A DNA stretch of 11,930 bases from Oscillospiraceae bacterium (GCA_017848155.1 JAGAKC010000186.1:1-11930), one strand, 5' to 3'; counted from the stretch's first letter, positions 1 to 7,185 are shown. The notes: generated by a model not told the origin, from the letters alone. Program-made: numbers and translations.

Positions 1-467
1 AGGGCCCCAAGGGCACACTCACAAAGGAATTCAGCAGCCGCATGGAGATCGCAGTTGAAGGTGCAGAGCTCACAGTTAAGCGCCCCAACGACGATAACGT
101 AAACAAGTCGCTGCACGGCCTGACAAGAACACTTATCAACAACATGATAATAGGTGTTACAGAGGGCTATTCAAAGGAGCTCGAGGTAAACGGCGTTGGT
201 TACAGAGTTCAGAAGAACGGTAAGGACGTTGTAATGAACCTTGGTTTCTCCCACAACGTAGTAGTATCCGATACAGACGATATCACACTGGAAGTTCCTG
301 CTCCCAACAAGATCATCGTTAAGGGTATTGACAAGCAGAAGGTTGGCCAGATGGCTTCTGAGATCAGAGGACATCGTCCCCCCGAGCCTTACAAGGGCAA
401 GGGCATTAAGTATGCCAACGAAGTTATCCGCCGCAAGGAAGGTAAAGCCGGCAAGGGTAAGAAGTAA
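1..467 (+). CDS. rplF: 50S ribosomal protein L6, 5' partial
   Basis: This is the large-subunit protein L6, which binds 23S rRNA near the sarcin-ricin loop and the factor-binding site. The frame is open from the first base; the first whole codon is at 3-5 and reads [10 protein letters not shown], an L6 N-terminal segment that normally sits some 25 residues into the protein. The start codon therefore lies upstream of the window, and the ATG at 42 is an internal methionine. About 154 of the usual 175-185 residues are visible. The C-terminal part carries the L6 signature region with [16 protein letters not shown], followed by a Lys/Gly-rich basic tail. The gene is followed by rplR after 27 nt, the standard spc operon order. 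Identification is firm. Confidence 0.97.
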   Translation, partial: GPKGTLTKEFSSRMEIAVEGAELTVKRPNDDNVNKSLHGLTRTLINNMIIGVTEGYSKELEVNGVGYRVQKNGKDVVMNLGFSHNVVVSDTDDITLEVPAPNKIIVKGIDKQKVGQMASEIRGHRPPEPYKGKGIKYANEVIRRKEGKAGKGKK

Positions 468-494
468 TTCCGAGAATGAAAGGACTGAAAATAA

Positions 495-854
495 ATGGTT
501 AAAATCATCGATAAAAACAAGAGCAGACTTCGCCGTCATAAGCGTGTCCGCGCTAAGATCAACGGTACTGCAGAGTGCCCGCGTCTTAATGTTTTCCGTT
601 CTTCACAGCACATTTACGCTCAGATCATTGACGACGTAAAGGGTGTTACACTCGCTGCTGCTTCCTCTACCGAGAAGGGTTTTGAGGGCTTCGGCGGTAA
701 CGTAGAGGCTGCCAAGAAGGTAGGCCTGATGATTGCTGAGAAGGCAAAGGCAGCAGGCATTACCGATGTCGTATTCGACAGAGGCGGCTATGTGTACCAC
801 GGCAGAGTTGCTGCTCTGGCCGAGGGCGCTAGAGAAGGCGGACTTAATTTCTAA
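495..854 (+). CDS. rplR: 50S ribosomal protein L18
   Basis: L18 is the 5S rRNA-binding protein of the large-subunit central protuberance, where it works with L5. The 119-residue product has the usual bacterial length. A basic N-terminus ([16 protein letters not shown]) is followed by the conserved [18 protein letters not shown] block, which lies in the rRNA-binding fold, and the protein ends in the typical [20 protein letters not shown] region with final GLNF. The start is ATG 495, preceded by an AAAGGA-type ribosome binding site around 479-484. The gene lies 27 nt after rplF and 17 nt before rpsE. Confidence 0.97.
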   Translation: MVKIIDKNKSRLRRHKRVRAKINGTAECPRLNVFRSSQHIYAQIIDDVKGVTLAAASSTEKGFEGFGGNVEAAKKVGLMIAEKAKAAGITDVVFDRGGYVYHGRVAALAEGAREGGLNF

Positions 855-871
855 TAAGGAGGGACACAAAC

Positions 872-1369
872 TTGGCACTTTTAGATGCAAACAATTATGA
901 GCTTGCCGAAAAGGTAGTTGCTATAAACCGTGTTTCCAAGACCGTAAAGGGCGGACGTATCATGAAGTTCTCCGCACTGGTAGTTGTCGGCGACGGCAAT
1001 GGTGTTGTAGGTTTTGGCATGGGTAAATCAAACGAAGTTCCCGACGCAATCCGCAAGGGTATCGAGGACGCTAAGAAGAATCTTCACAAGATCGCTCTGA
1101 AGGGAACAACAATTCCCCATGAGATCACAGGTAAGTTTGGTGCAGGCGCAGTTCTGATGCGTCCCGCTCCCGAGGGTACCGGTGTTATCGCCGGCGGTCC
1201 TGTTCGTGCAGTCATCGAGATGGCTGGTATCAAGAACATCCGTACAAAGTCCCTGCGTTCCAACAACCCCTGCAACGTTGTTCGTGCAACAATGGCAGGT
1301 CTGACAGCACTCAGAACAGCAGAGGAAGTTGCTGCTCTCAGAGGCAAGACTGTTAAGGAAATCTTATAA
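872..1369 (+). CDS. rpsE: 30S ribosomal protein S5 (TTG start)
   Basis: S5 is a small-subunit protein at the mRNA entry side that contributes to decoding accuracy and, with S3 and S4, to mRNA unwinding. The 165-residue product shows the N-terminal double-stranded-RNA-binding fold ([20 protein letters not shown], then [13 protein letters not shown]) and the C-terminal S5 fold ([19 protein letters not shown], then [13 protein letters not shown], ending in [12 protein letters not shown]). The start is TTG 872: a strong AAGGAGGG site lies at 856-863, 8 nt upstream, and no other start gives the family N-terminus. Downstream rpmD follows after 23 nt. A non-ATG start in a gene this highly expressed is uncommon. 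Confidence 0.97.
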   Translation: MALLDANNYELAEKVVAINRVSKTVKGGRIMKFSALVVVGDGNGVVGFGMGKSNEVPDAIRKGIEDAKKNLHKIALKGTTIPHEITGKFGAGAVLMRPAPEGTGVIAGGPVRAVIEMAGIKNIRTKSLRSNNPCNVVRATMAGLTALRTAEEVAALRGKTVKEIL

Positions 1370-1392
1370 GCAGAACGAAAGGAAGTATTACA

Positions 1393-1569
1393 ATGGCTCT
1401 TAAAATCACACTTGTACGCTCTCTCAACAGCTGCAAGAAGAATCAGATTGCCACTGCGTATTCCCTTGGTCTGCGCAAGGTAAACTCTGTAACAACTCAG
1501 CCCGACAATGCGGCTACAAAAGGTAAGATCAAGACTATCGCTCACCTTGTAAAGGTTGAAGAAGTTTGA
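1393..1569 (+). CDS. rpmD: 50S ribosomal protein L30
   Basis: L30 is a small protein on the surface of the large subunit that contacts 23S rRNA. This 58-residue frame begins MALKITLVRS, matching the L30 start (short beta strand followed by R-S), continues with a K-x-Q-x2-T-A-x2-LGLRKVN segment and ends with IKTIAHLVKVEEV, the typical L30 C-terminus. The family length is about 58-62 residues. The start ATG is preceded by AAAGGAAG at 1378-1385. It sits between rpsE and rplO as in other bacterial spc operons. It was found by reading the gap between the two neighbours directly. Confidence 0.96.
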   Translation: MALKITLVRSLNSCKKNQIATAYSLGLRKVNSVTTQPDNAATKGKIKTIAHLVKVEEV

Positions 1570-1620
1570 TAATACTAAAGAATTAACAACTACATTCAAA
1601 TTACTAGGGGGTGCAAAGTA

Positions 1621-2064
1621 ATGAAGCTTTACGAATTACAGCCCGCAGCAGGTTCTGTAAAGGACGTTAAGCGTATCGGTCGTGGCCACGGCTCCGGCAA
1701 CGGTAAGACAGCCGGCAAGGGTCACAAGGGTCAGAAGGCACGTTCCGGCGGCTCTATCAGACCCGGTTTTGAAGGCGGTCAGATGCCTCTGCAGAGAAGA
1801 ATGCCCAAGAGAGGCTTTAACAACATCTTCGCAACAGAGTATGCTACTGTAAACGTATCCGATCTCGAGGCTCGTTTTGATAACGGTGCAGTCGTAGATG
1901 CAGCAGCTCTCAAGGAGTGCGGTCTGCTCAAGGAAACTCTTGACGGTGTTAAGATCCTCGGCAACGGTGAGCTTACAAAGAGCCTTACAGTAAAGGCTGC
2001 TAAGTTCACAGCAGGTGCTCAGGAAAAAATTGAAAAGGCAGGCGGAAAGGCAGAGGTGATCTAA
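1621..2064 (+). CDS. rplO: 50S ribosomal protein L15
   Basis: L15 is an assembly protein of the large subunit that binds 23S rRNA through an extended Gly/Arg/Lys-rich N-terminal arm. That arm is clear in residues 10-60 ([20 protein letters not shown] and the following [19 protein letters not shown]), followed by the KRGFNN motif and a compact C-terminal domain. The length of 147 residues is normal. The start ATG has an AGGGGG ribosome binding site at 1606-1611. Its stop codon overlaps the secY start by one base (TAATG at 2062-2066), so secY is probably translationally coupled to rplO. Confidence 0.97.
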   Translation: MKLYELQPAAGSVKDVKRIGRGHGSGNGKTAGKGHKGQKARSGGSIRPGFEGGQMPLQRRMPKRGFNNIFATEYATVNVSDLEARFDNGAVVDAAALKECGLLKETLDGVKILGNGELTKSLTVKAAKFTAGAQEKIEKAGGKAEVI

Positions 2065-3416
2065 TGTTTCAGGTCTTCCGTAACGCGTGGGTTGACACGC
2101 AGCTGCGTAAAAAGATTTTGTACACACTGTTCATCATCATCTTATTCCGTTTTGGCTCCAGCATCTTCGTACCTTTCATCGACAGCAACGCTGTCGGTGA
2201 GATGGTAAAGGGTGTTTCCCTGCTGAACTACCTCGACGTTATGACGGGTGGCTCGCTCGGAAAGGGCACACTGCTTGCGATGTCGATCACGCCTTACATC
2301 AATGCGTCGATCATCATCCAGCTGCTCACAGTCGCTATTCCTCCTCTGGAGAAGCTCTCCAAAGAGGGTGACGAGGGCAGAAAAAAGCTCAACCTGATCA
2401 CTAAGTTCACATCACTTGCTATCGCACTCTTCCAGGCAATTGCGTTCTATCTGACGCTTGCAGGAAGCGATACCAACGGCGATGGAACAGGAGATCCGAT
2501 CCTGAAGTACTGTGCCGTTAACGGCTCAGACACGTTCTCGATCGTTCTCTCCGCAATAGTAATCGTTGCATGCTTCGTTGCCGGCGCTTCGCTGATCATC
2601 TGGCTTGGCGACCGTATCAACGAAAAGGGTATCGGCAACGGTATCTCCATGATCCTCTTTGCAGGTATCATCTCCAACCTCCCCGGCGCAGTTGAGTATT
2701 TTGTTAAGCTGTGCATATCTGATATGAAGAACATCATCTTCGTTCTAATCACAGTGATCATATTCGTTGCACTGGTATGGTTCGTTATCCTGATGACCAA
2801 TGCAGAGCGCAGGATCCCCGTACAGTACGCTAAGCGTGTTGTCGGAAGAAAGATGTACGGCGGACAGTCCACTCACATCCCGATAAAGGTTGCGATGGCA
2901 GGCGTTATGCCCATCATCTTTGCAATGTCACTGATGAGCCTTCCCCAGACGATCTGCTACTTCTTCGGAGTTGATGGCAGACCTGATCCCATCACAGGTG
3001 AGATGACATTCTGGGACAACTTCGTAAATTTCTTCAGCACAAGCAGCCCTGCTTATGCTATAATTTACTTCATCCTGATCATTGCATTTAACTATTTCTA
3101 TGTATCCATTCAGTACAACCCCGTTGAGATCGCAAATAACCTCAAGAAGAACAACGGTGCTATCCCCGGTTACAGACCCGGCAAGCCCACTTCTGACTTT
3201 ATTTACAACTCCCTCAACAAGGTTACACTGGTAGGTGCGATATTCCTCGGAATCATCGCAATACTCCCCATCATCATCTCGATGTGCGTTCCTGCACTTG
3301 CAGGTATCCAGCTCGGCGGTACAACTCTGCTGATCGTTGTTGGTGTTGCACTTGAGACAGTACGTTCTCTCGAGAGCCAGATGATGATGCGTCACCACAA
3401 GGGCTTCCTTGAATGA
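2064..3416 (+). CDS. secY: Preprotein translocase channel subunit SecY
   Basis: SecY is the pore-forming subunit of the SecYEG translocon, which exports unfolded proteins and inserts membrane proteins with SecA or the ribosome. The 450-residue product shows ten hydrophobic segments at about 17-38, 70-95, 115-134, 155-180, 193-214, 222-244, 275-297, 329-350, 386-408 and 418-438. Family hallmarks include SITPYINASIIIQLL after the plug region, the NERR-like NAERRIPVQYAKR cytoplasmic loop, and IPGYRPGKPT in the next large cytoplasmic loop. A GAGGTGAT ribosome binding site at 2053-2060, inside the end of rplO, gives near-perfect anti-Shine-Dalgarno pairing. The external loop between the third and fourth segments carries an Asp/Gly/Asn-rich stretch at residues 136-144 that resembles a calcium-binding loop (see findings). 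Confidence 0.98.
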   Translation: MFQVFRNAWVDTQLRKKILYTLFIIILFRFGSSIFVPFIDSNAVGEMVKGVSLLNYLDVMTGGSLGKGTLLAMSITPYINASIIIQLLTVAIPPLEKLSKEGDEGRKKLNLITKFTSLAIALFQAIAFYLTLAGSDTNGDGTGDPILKYCAVNGSDTFSIVLSAIVIVACFVAGASLIIWLGDRINEKGIGNGISMILFAGIISNLPGAVEYFVKLCISDMKNIIFVLITVIIFVALVWFVILMTNAERRIPVQYAKRVVGRKMYGGQSTHIPIKVAMAGVMPIIFAMSLMSLPQTICYFFGVDGRPDPITGEMTFWDNFVNFFSTSSPAYAIIYFILIIAFNYFYVSIQYNPVEIANNLKKNNGAIPGYRPGKPTSDFIYNSLNKVTLVGAIFLGIIAILPIIISMCVPALAGIQLGGTTLLIVVGVALETVRSLESQMMMRHHKGFLE

Positions 3417-3449
3417 TCCTGAAAGACAATTTTTGAATAGGAGAATATT

Positions 3450-4082
3450 ATGAATCTGATTTTTTTAGGTGCTCCCGGTGCAGGTAAAGGCACACAGGCT
3501 GAAGTAGTCTGCAACGAGCTGAATATACCTGCTATCTCCACAGGCAATATGCTCCGTGAGGCAGTAAAGAACGGCACACCCGCCGGTCTTGCGGCAAAGG
3601 AGTGCATGGACAAGGGTGACCTTGTTCCCGATGAGATCGTGATCGGTATCCTCAAGGACAGAATTGCTCAGGACGACGCAAAGAACGGCTTTATCCTCGA
3701 CGGCTTCCCCAGAACTGTTTCCCAGGCTGAGGCGCTTGAGAAGATGGGCGTTCAGATCGACAAGGTAGTTGAGATCCACGTTGCTGACGAGAAGATCACT
3801 TCCAGAATGTCCGGAAGACGTGTTTGCGAGGGCTGCGGTAACTCTTATCACATCGAGTACAAGCCCACAAAGGTAGAAGGCATCTGCGACGCTTGCGGCG
3901 CAAAGGTAGTTCAGAGAGTGGACGACAAGCCTGAAACTGTTCTCAGCCGTCTTGAAACCTATCACGAAAAGACAGCTCCCCTCAAGGATTTCTATGCTGC
4001 GAAGGGCAAGCTGGTAACAGTAGAGGGTCAGGAAGAGATCGCTGACACCTCCAAGCTCACTCTGGCTGCTGTTAAGGGTTGA
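3450..4082 (+). CDS. adk: Adenylate kinase, long form with zinc-binding lid
   Basis: Adenylate kinase converts ATP plus AMP to two ADP in the cytoplasm and balances adenine nucleotides. The 210-residue protein starts with the P-loop GAPGAGKGTQ (residues 7-16), has the AMP-binding STGNMLR segment near 30-36 and the LDGFPRT motif at 83-89. The lid carries four cysteines, C126-x2-C129 and C146-x2-C149, the structural zinc site found in many Gram-positive adenylate kinases. The lid arginine region RVDDKPETVLSRL follows. The start ATG has an AGGAG site at 3439-3443. It lies 33 nt after secY and just before map, the usual Firmicutes order. Confidence 0.98.
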   Translation: MNLIFLGAPGAGKGTQAEVVCNELNIPAISTGNMLREAVKNGTPAGLAAKECMDKGDLVPDEIVIGILKDRIAQDDAKNGFILDGFPRTVSQAEALEKMGVQIDKVVEIHVADEKITSRMSGRRVCEGCGNSYHIEYKPTKVEGICDACGAKVVQRVDDKPETVLSRLETYHEKTAPLKDFYAAKGKLVTVEGQEEIADTSKLTLAAVKG

Positions 4083-4087
4083 TCCCC

Positions 4088-4093
4088 GGAAGG
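4088..4093 (+). promoter_or_regulatory. Ribosome binding site that sets the map start
   Basis: GGAAGG lies 9 nt before ATG 4103. It supports that ATG over the in-frame TTG at 4079, which overlaps the adk stop codon and lacks a suitably placed site. Confidence 0.7.
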
Positions 4094-4102
4094 CGTGGTA
4101 GA

Positions 4103-4858
4103 ATGATCCAGATCAAAAATCCAACTGAACTGAAACTTATGCTTAAGGCTGGCGAACTTGCTGCGCAGGCACTGGAGCTTGCAGGCAAGAACGCCGTCCC
4201 CGGCATTTCCACATGGGAGCTCGACAGGATCGTTGCGGACTACATCAAGTCCAAGGGCGGAAGCTGTCCCTGCAAAGGCTACGGCGGATTCCCGGGACAC
4301 AATTGCTTCTCCGTGAACGAGGAGCTGATCCACGGTATCCCCTCAAAAAAGAAGATCCTTAAGGAGGGTGACATCATTTCCTGTGATATCGTTGCAGAGC
4401 TGAATGGCTTTATGGGCGATAACACAAAGACCTTCCGCATCGGTACAGTTTCTGAAGAGGCTGAAAAGCTTATGAAGGCGACCGAGGAAGCGCTTTACAT
4501 GGGCATCGCTCAGGCGGTGTCGGGAAACAGGGTCGGCGACATCTCCAATGCTATACAGCAGCATATCGAAGGCGCAGGCTATGCGATAGTACGCAAGTTC
4601 ATCGGTCATGGCGTAGGCAGAGATATGCACGAGGATCCCGAGGTTCCGAATTTCGGCAAGCCCGGCAGAGGTCCAAGACTTACACCGGGAATGACGATAG
4701 CTATCGAGCCGATGGTCAACACGAACTTCCCCGAGGTAAACATACTCGGTGACAAGTGGACTGTTGTGACCACGGATGGCAGCCTCAGCTGTCACTTCGA
4801 GCATACTGTGGCGATCACAAATGCCGAAGCACTGATACTGACATTACCGGAGCACTGA
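4103..4858 (+). CDS. map: Methionine aminopeptidase, type I
   Basis: This enzyme removes the initiator methionine from new proteins when the second residue is small, acting near the ribosome exit. With the ATG at 4103 the product has 251 residues and begins MIQIKNPTEL, the standard family start. All five metal ligands of the pita-bread fold can be placed: D95 (SCDIVAE), D106 (GDNTKTF), H169 (GHGVGRDMHEDPEV), E202 (IAIEPM) and E233 (CHFEHTVAI). H77 matches the substrate-binding histidine. A longer frame from TTG 4079 adds eight residues (MIPGRRGR) unlike the family and is rejected. The next gene starts one base after the stop. Confidence 0.97.
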   Translation: MIQIKNPTELKLMLKAGELAAQALELAGKNAVPGISTWELDRIVADYIKSKGGSCPCKGYGGFPGHNCFSVNEELIHGIPSKKKILKEGDIISCDIVAELNGFMGDNTKTFRIGTVSEEAEKLMKATEEALYMGIAQAVSGNRVGDISNAIQQHIEGAGYAIVRKFIGHGVGRDMHEDPEVPNFGKPGRGPRLTPGMTIAIEPMVNTNFPEVNILGDKWTVVTTDGSLSCHFEHTVAITNAEALILTLPEH

Positions 4859-4859
4859 C

Positions 4860-5129
4860 ATGGGATCTGTTTCAGGAATGGTTGTTATAAGCTCCGCGGG
4901 GCATGACCGTGACAGATGGTTCGTGGTCACAGGAGCTGACGAGCGGTATGTATATATCGCCGACGGAAAAGAGCGAAAGCTCGCCTCCCCGAAAAGAAAG
5001 AACATTAAGCATATCCGAAAGACCGATATGTCGCTGGAGCTCAGCGGCATGACGGATAAACAGCTTCGACGCACGCTGGGCGTGCTGAGTAAGCAAAGCA
5101 TCGCCGAGGAGAGTGAAAAGCTTGTCTAA
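4860..5129 (+). CDS. Small KOW-domain RNA-binding protein (L14e-like)
   Basis: This 89-residue protein resembles the KOW-domain RNA-binding proteins often found between map and infA in Clostridia, which are annotated as related to the archaeal/eukaryotic L14e-type ribosomal proteins. Residues 1-60 form the likely KOW beta fold: a [11 protein letters not shown] start, then [20 protein letters not shown] and a basic [12 protein letters not shown] strand. The last 30 residues look helical. The start ATG is one base after the map stop, with CGGAG at 4848-4852 inside map. Its 3' end overlaps infA by 8 nt. The context suggests a role on the ribosome or in translation, but the exact function is not known to me. 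The family call is moderately sure. Confidence 0.82.
   Translation: MGSVSGMVVISSAGHDRDRWFVVTGADERYVYIADGKERKLASPKRKNIKHIRKTDMSLELSGMTDKQLRRTLGVLSKQSIAEESEKLV
5106..5113 (+). promoter_or_regulatory. Ribosome binding site that sets the infA start
   Basis: GAGGAGAG lies 8 nt before TTG 5122, the ideal distance. The alternative GTG at 5113 overlaps this site and so cannot use it. The site lies inside the 3' end of the KOW gene. Confidence 0.8.
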
Positions 5130-5340
5130 AGAAGATGTATTGGAAGTTGAAGGCGTAATTCTTGAGGCTCTTCCGAACGCACAGTTCAAAGTTGAGCTTT
5201 CAAACGGTCATAAGATCTTAGCTCACATCAGTGGCAAGTTGAGAATGAACTTCATTCGAATCCTGCCCGGTGACAAAGTGACCGTTGAAATGTCGCCTTA
5301 TGATCTGACAAAAGGCAGAATCACATGGCGTGCCAAGTGA
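5122..5340 (+). CDS. infA: Translation initiation factor IF-1 (TTG start)
   Basis: IF-1 is a single OB-fold protein that binds the A site of the 30S subunit during initiation. Starting at TTG 5122 the product is 72 residues, exactly the common bacterial length, and begins [11 protein letters not shown] like the family. The core matches closely: [39 protein letters not shown], then [13 protein letters not shown]. An in-frame GTG at 5113 would add three residues but has no usable ribosome binding site. The first 8 nt overlap the end of the KOW gene, so the two are likely translationally coupled. rpmJ follows after 40 nt. Confidence 0.96.
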   Translation: MSKEDVLEVEGVILEALPNAQFKVELSNGHKILAHISGKLRMNFIRILPGDKVTVEMSPYDLTKGRITWRAK

Positions 5341-5380
5341 TTGCGGCAAAGTAAACAAACCTATAAGGAGGGTTATTTAA

Positions 5381-5494
5381 ATGAAAGTAAGACCTTCAGT
5401 TAAGCCCATTTGCGATAAGTGCAAGGTTATCAAGCGCAAGGGCAAGGTAATGGTTATTTGTGTTGAACCTAAACACAAGCAGAGACAGGGCTAA
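5381..5494 (+). CDS. rpmJ: 50S ribosomal protein L36, zinc-binding form
   Basis: L36 is the smallest large-subunit protein and binds 23S rRNA in its late-assembling regions. The 37-residue product begins [17 protein letters not shown] and ends PKHKQRQG, a full-length match to the family. It keeps the zinc ribbon ligands C11, C14, C27 and H32, so this is the zinc-containing (C+) paralogue. A strong AAGGAGGG site lies at 5365-5372. It stands between infA and rpsM in the normal Firmicutes order. Confidence 0.97.
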   Translation: MKVRPSVKPICDKCKVIKRKGKVMVICVEPKHKQRQG

Positions 5495-5528
5495 TAGGCC
5501 TTGATCCCAATTCAGAGGAGGAAAAACT

Positions 5529-5897
5529 ATGGCAAGAATTGCTGGTGTAGACCTGCCCAAGGAAAAGCGCGTTGAAATAGGCCTGACCTATGTATACGGC
5601 ATCGGCAGAAAGTCTGCAAATGATATTCTGGCTAAGGCTGGCGTAAATCCTGACACACGTGTTAAGGATCTGACAGACGACGAAGAGGCTAGAATTCGTG
5701 AGGTTATCGACCACGGCTATCTCGTAGAGGGCGACCTCAGAAGAACTGTTGCTCTTAACATCAAGCGCCTGGTTGAGATCAACTGCTACCGTGGCATGCG
5801 TCACCGCAAGGGTCTTCCCTGCCGTGGACAGCGCACAAAGACAAACGCAAGAACTCGCAAGGGTCCTAAGAAGACTATTGCAAACAAGAAGAAGTAA
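5529..5897 (+). CDS. rpsM: 30S ribosomal protein S13
   Basis: S13 sits in the head of the small subunit and contacts the P-site tRNA and the 50S subunit through bridges B1a/B1b. The 122-residue protein begins [20 protein letters not shown], has the helix-hairpin-helix-like [12 protein letters not shown] segment, the conserved [29 protein letters not shown] block in its C-terminal part, and a lysine-rich tail that reaches the tRNA. An AGAGGAGG ribosome binding site ends at 5521, 7 nt before the ATG. rpsK follows after 24 nt. Confidence 0.98.
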   Translation: MARIAGVDLPKEKRVEIGLTYVYGIGRKSANDILAKAGVNPDTRVKDLTDDEEARIREVIDHGYLVEGDLRRTVALNIKRLVEINCYRGMRHRKGLPCRGQRTKTNARTRKGPKKTIANKKK

Positions 5898-5921
5898 TCA
5901 CACGAGAAAGGTGGTATTTTA

Positions 5922-6317
5922 ATGGCAACTAAGGGCAAGCAGGTTATCCGCAGACGCCGTGAGCGCAAGAACATTGAAAACGGTGCTGCTCATATCCAGT
6001 CCACATTTAATAACACAATCGTGACCATCACCGACCTTCAGGGCAACGCTCTTTCTTGGGCAAGCGCAGGCGGACTGGGCTTCAGAGGCTCCAGAAAGTC
6101 CACACCCTTCGCTGCACAGACAGCAGCTGACGTTGCAGCTAAGGCAGCTATGGAACACGGTCTTAAGACTGTTGAAGTATTCGTAAAGGGCCCCGGCGCA
6201 GGTCGTGAGGCAGCTATCAGAGCACTTCAGGCAGCAGGTCTTGAGGTTAAGCTCATCAAGGACGTTACACCTATCCCCCACAACGGATGCCGTCCCCCCA
6301 AGAGAAGACGTGTATAA
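5922..6317 (+). CDS. rpsK: 30S ribosomal protein S11
   Basis: S11 is a platform protein of the small subunit near the mRNA exit channel. The 131-residue protein has a basic N-terminus, then the core [20 protein letters not shown] and [16 protein letters not shown], the [18 protein letters not shown] stretch and the signature [16 protein letters not shown] at the C-terminus. The Asn-Gly pair in that signature is the position known to form isoaspartate in E. coli S11. A GAAAGGTGG-type site precedes the ATG. The stop at 6315-6317 is followed by an unusually long gap before rpsD. Confidence 0.98.
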   Translation: MATKGKQVIRRRRERKNIENGAAHIQSTFNNTIVTITDLQGNALSWASAGGLGFRGSRKSTPFAAQTAADVAAKAAMEHGLKTVEVFVKGPGAGREAAIRALQAAGLEVKLIKDVTPIPHNGCRPPKRRRV

Positions 6318-6320
6318 AAG

Positions 6321-6391
6321 ATAACAACCGAGCTATTCGTTTACTCGGCGTCGGCAGCTTAGTGCCGATATTATTACTAGAATAACGGAGG
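6321..6391 (+). promoter_or_regulatory. Structured leader in front of rpsD
   Basis: The 82-nt gap between rpsK and rpsD can form three hairpins: CCGAG 6328-6332 with CTCGG 6344-6348; TCGGCA 6351-6356 with TGCCGA 6363-6368 (6 bp, loop GCTTAG); and TTATT 6371-6375 with AATAA 6381-6385. The third can be extended by CCG 6365-6367 pairing with CGG 6386-6388, which hides the first bases of the rpsD ribosome binding site (GGAGG 6387-6391) and excludes the second hairpin. No T-run follows, so this is not a terminator. A role in controlling S4 synthesis is inference from position and from S4 autoregulation known in other bacteria. Confidence 0.45.
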
Positions 6392-6399
6392 AAATTACA

Positions 6400-6996
6400 A
6401 TGGCAGTAAATCGCGATCCGATTTTAAAGAGATGCAGAGCGCTGGACCTCAGCCCCGCAGTTCTCGGTTATGACAAGAAGTCCAGAAGAAATCCCGGCGG
6501 AAACAGAAGAAAGAAGGAGTCCGAGTACGGCTCCCAGCTCAAGGAGAAGCAGAAGCTGAAGTTCATCTACGGCGTTCTCGAGAAGCAGTTCTATCACTAC
6601 TACGAGCTCGCTACAAAGATGGAGGGCATCGCAGGTGAGAACCTCATCGCTCTTCTGGAGTCCCGTCTGGACAACGTTGTTTTCAGAATGGGTCTTGCAT
6701 GCACAAGACGTGAAGCTCGTCAGCTCGTTACCCACGGTCATTTCTGTGTGAACGGCAAGAGAGTAAACATTCCTTCCTACAGAGTTAAGGTTGGCGATGT
6801 TATCTCCCTGAAGGAAACAAGCAAGAAGAGCAAGAAGTTTGAGCAGATCAATGAAGTTGCAGGCGGAAGGATCACTCCCCTGTGGCTGGAAGTTAACAAG
6901 GAAGCTTACACAGCAAAGGTACTCCGTGCTTTCCAGCGTGACGAACTCGACTATGAGATCGCTGAGCACTTAATTATCGAGTTGTATTCTAAATAA
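6400..6996 (+). CDS. rpsD: 30S ribosomal protein S4
   Basis: S4 is the primary 16S rRNA-binding assembly protein of the 5' domain and, in E. coli and B. subtilis, also represses its own mRNA. The 198-residue product has the N-terminal domain (LKEKQKLKFIYGVLEKQF) and the S4 RNA-binding domain at about residues 89-150 (LESRLDNVVFRMGLACTRRE, then ARQLVTHGHFCVNGKRVNIP). The N-terminus has one cysteine only, so it lacks the four-cysteine zinc site of some S4 proteins (C- form). The start ATG has GGAGG at 6387-6391. The gene lies between rpsK and rpoA, as in many Clostridia but unlike B. subtilis, where rpsD is separate. Confidence 0.97.
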   Translation: MAVNRDPILKRCRALDLSPAVLGYDKKSRRNPGGNRRKKESEYGSQLKEKQKLKFIYGVLEKQFYHYYELATKMEGIAGENLIALLESRLDNVVFRMGLACTRREARQLVTHGHFCVNGKRVNIPSYRVKVGDVISLKETSKKSKKFEQINEVAGGRITPLWLEVNKEAYTAKVLRAFQRDELDYEIAEHLIIELYSK

Positions 6997-7052
6997 TAGC
7001 TTTTTAGCATACAGATATTTAGTGCAGTTATTTTTAATTCATAATCTGCGGC

Positions 7053-7129
7053 CGCTGTTTAATTTCATCGGACTGTGCCAATACTTGATAGTAAAGGCAC
7101 AGGCAGAGTGTGATTTAAAATTAACAGCG
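7053..7129 (+). ncRNA. Candidate structured RNA element upstream of rpoA
   Basis: The 189-nt gap between rpsD and rpoA contains a nested RNA fold. The outer stem pairs 7053-7065 with 7118-7129: 12 Watson-Crick pairs with a single bulged T at 7060. Inside it, CTGTGCC 7073-7079 pairs with GGCACAG 7096-7102, then a symmetric AA/AA internal loop, then TACT 7082-7085 with AGTA 7090-7093 around a TGAT tetraloop. No T-run follows either stem, so it is not an intrinsic terminator. It ends 43 nt before the rpoA ribosome binding site. A ribosomal-protein-binding leader, an RNA processing site and a DNA operator are all possible. I do not recognise it as a named family. Confidence 0.5.
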
Positions 7130-7172
7130 AATACAACATTAAGCACAGGATAATTAACAGACGAGAACTTGT

Positions 7173-7178
7173 GGAGGG
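7173..7178 (+). promoter_or_regulatory. Ribosome binding site that sets the rpoA start
   Basis: GGAGGG lies 7 nt before ATG 7186 and supports that start. The in-frame GTG at 7171 overlaps the site and would add five residues (MEGYQ) foreign to the family. Confidence 0.85.
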
Positions 7179-7185
7179 TTACCAA

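Noticed and set aside
1084..1599. Minus-strand frame of 171 codons across rpsE and rpmD.
   Set aside because: It covers two clear ribosomal protein genes on the other strand and matches no known protein; it is a shadow caused by strong codon bias.
7048..7055. GCGGCCGC palindrome before rpoA.
   Set aside because: It is a perfect 8-bp palindrome (a NotI site) in an AT-rich gap, but it has no paired partner or repeat and can arise by chance. Part of it is better explained by the outer stem starting at 7053.
7121..7154. Possible internal rpoA promoter: TTAACA 7121-7126 with GATAAT 7149-7154.
   Set aside because: Each box looks fair, but the spacer is 22 nt, too long for a sigma-A promoter, and no better pair was found in the gap.
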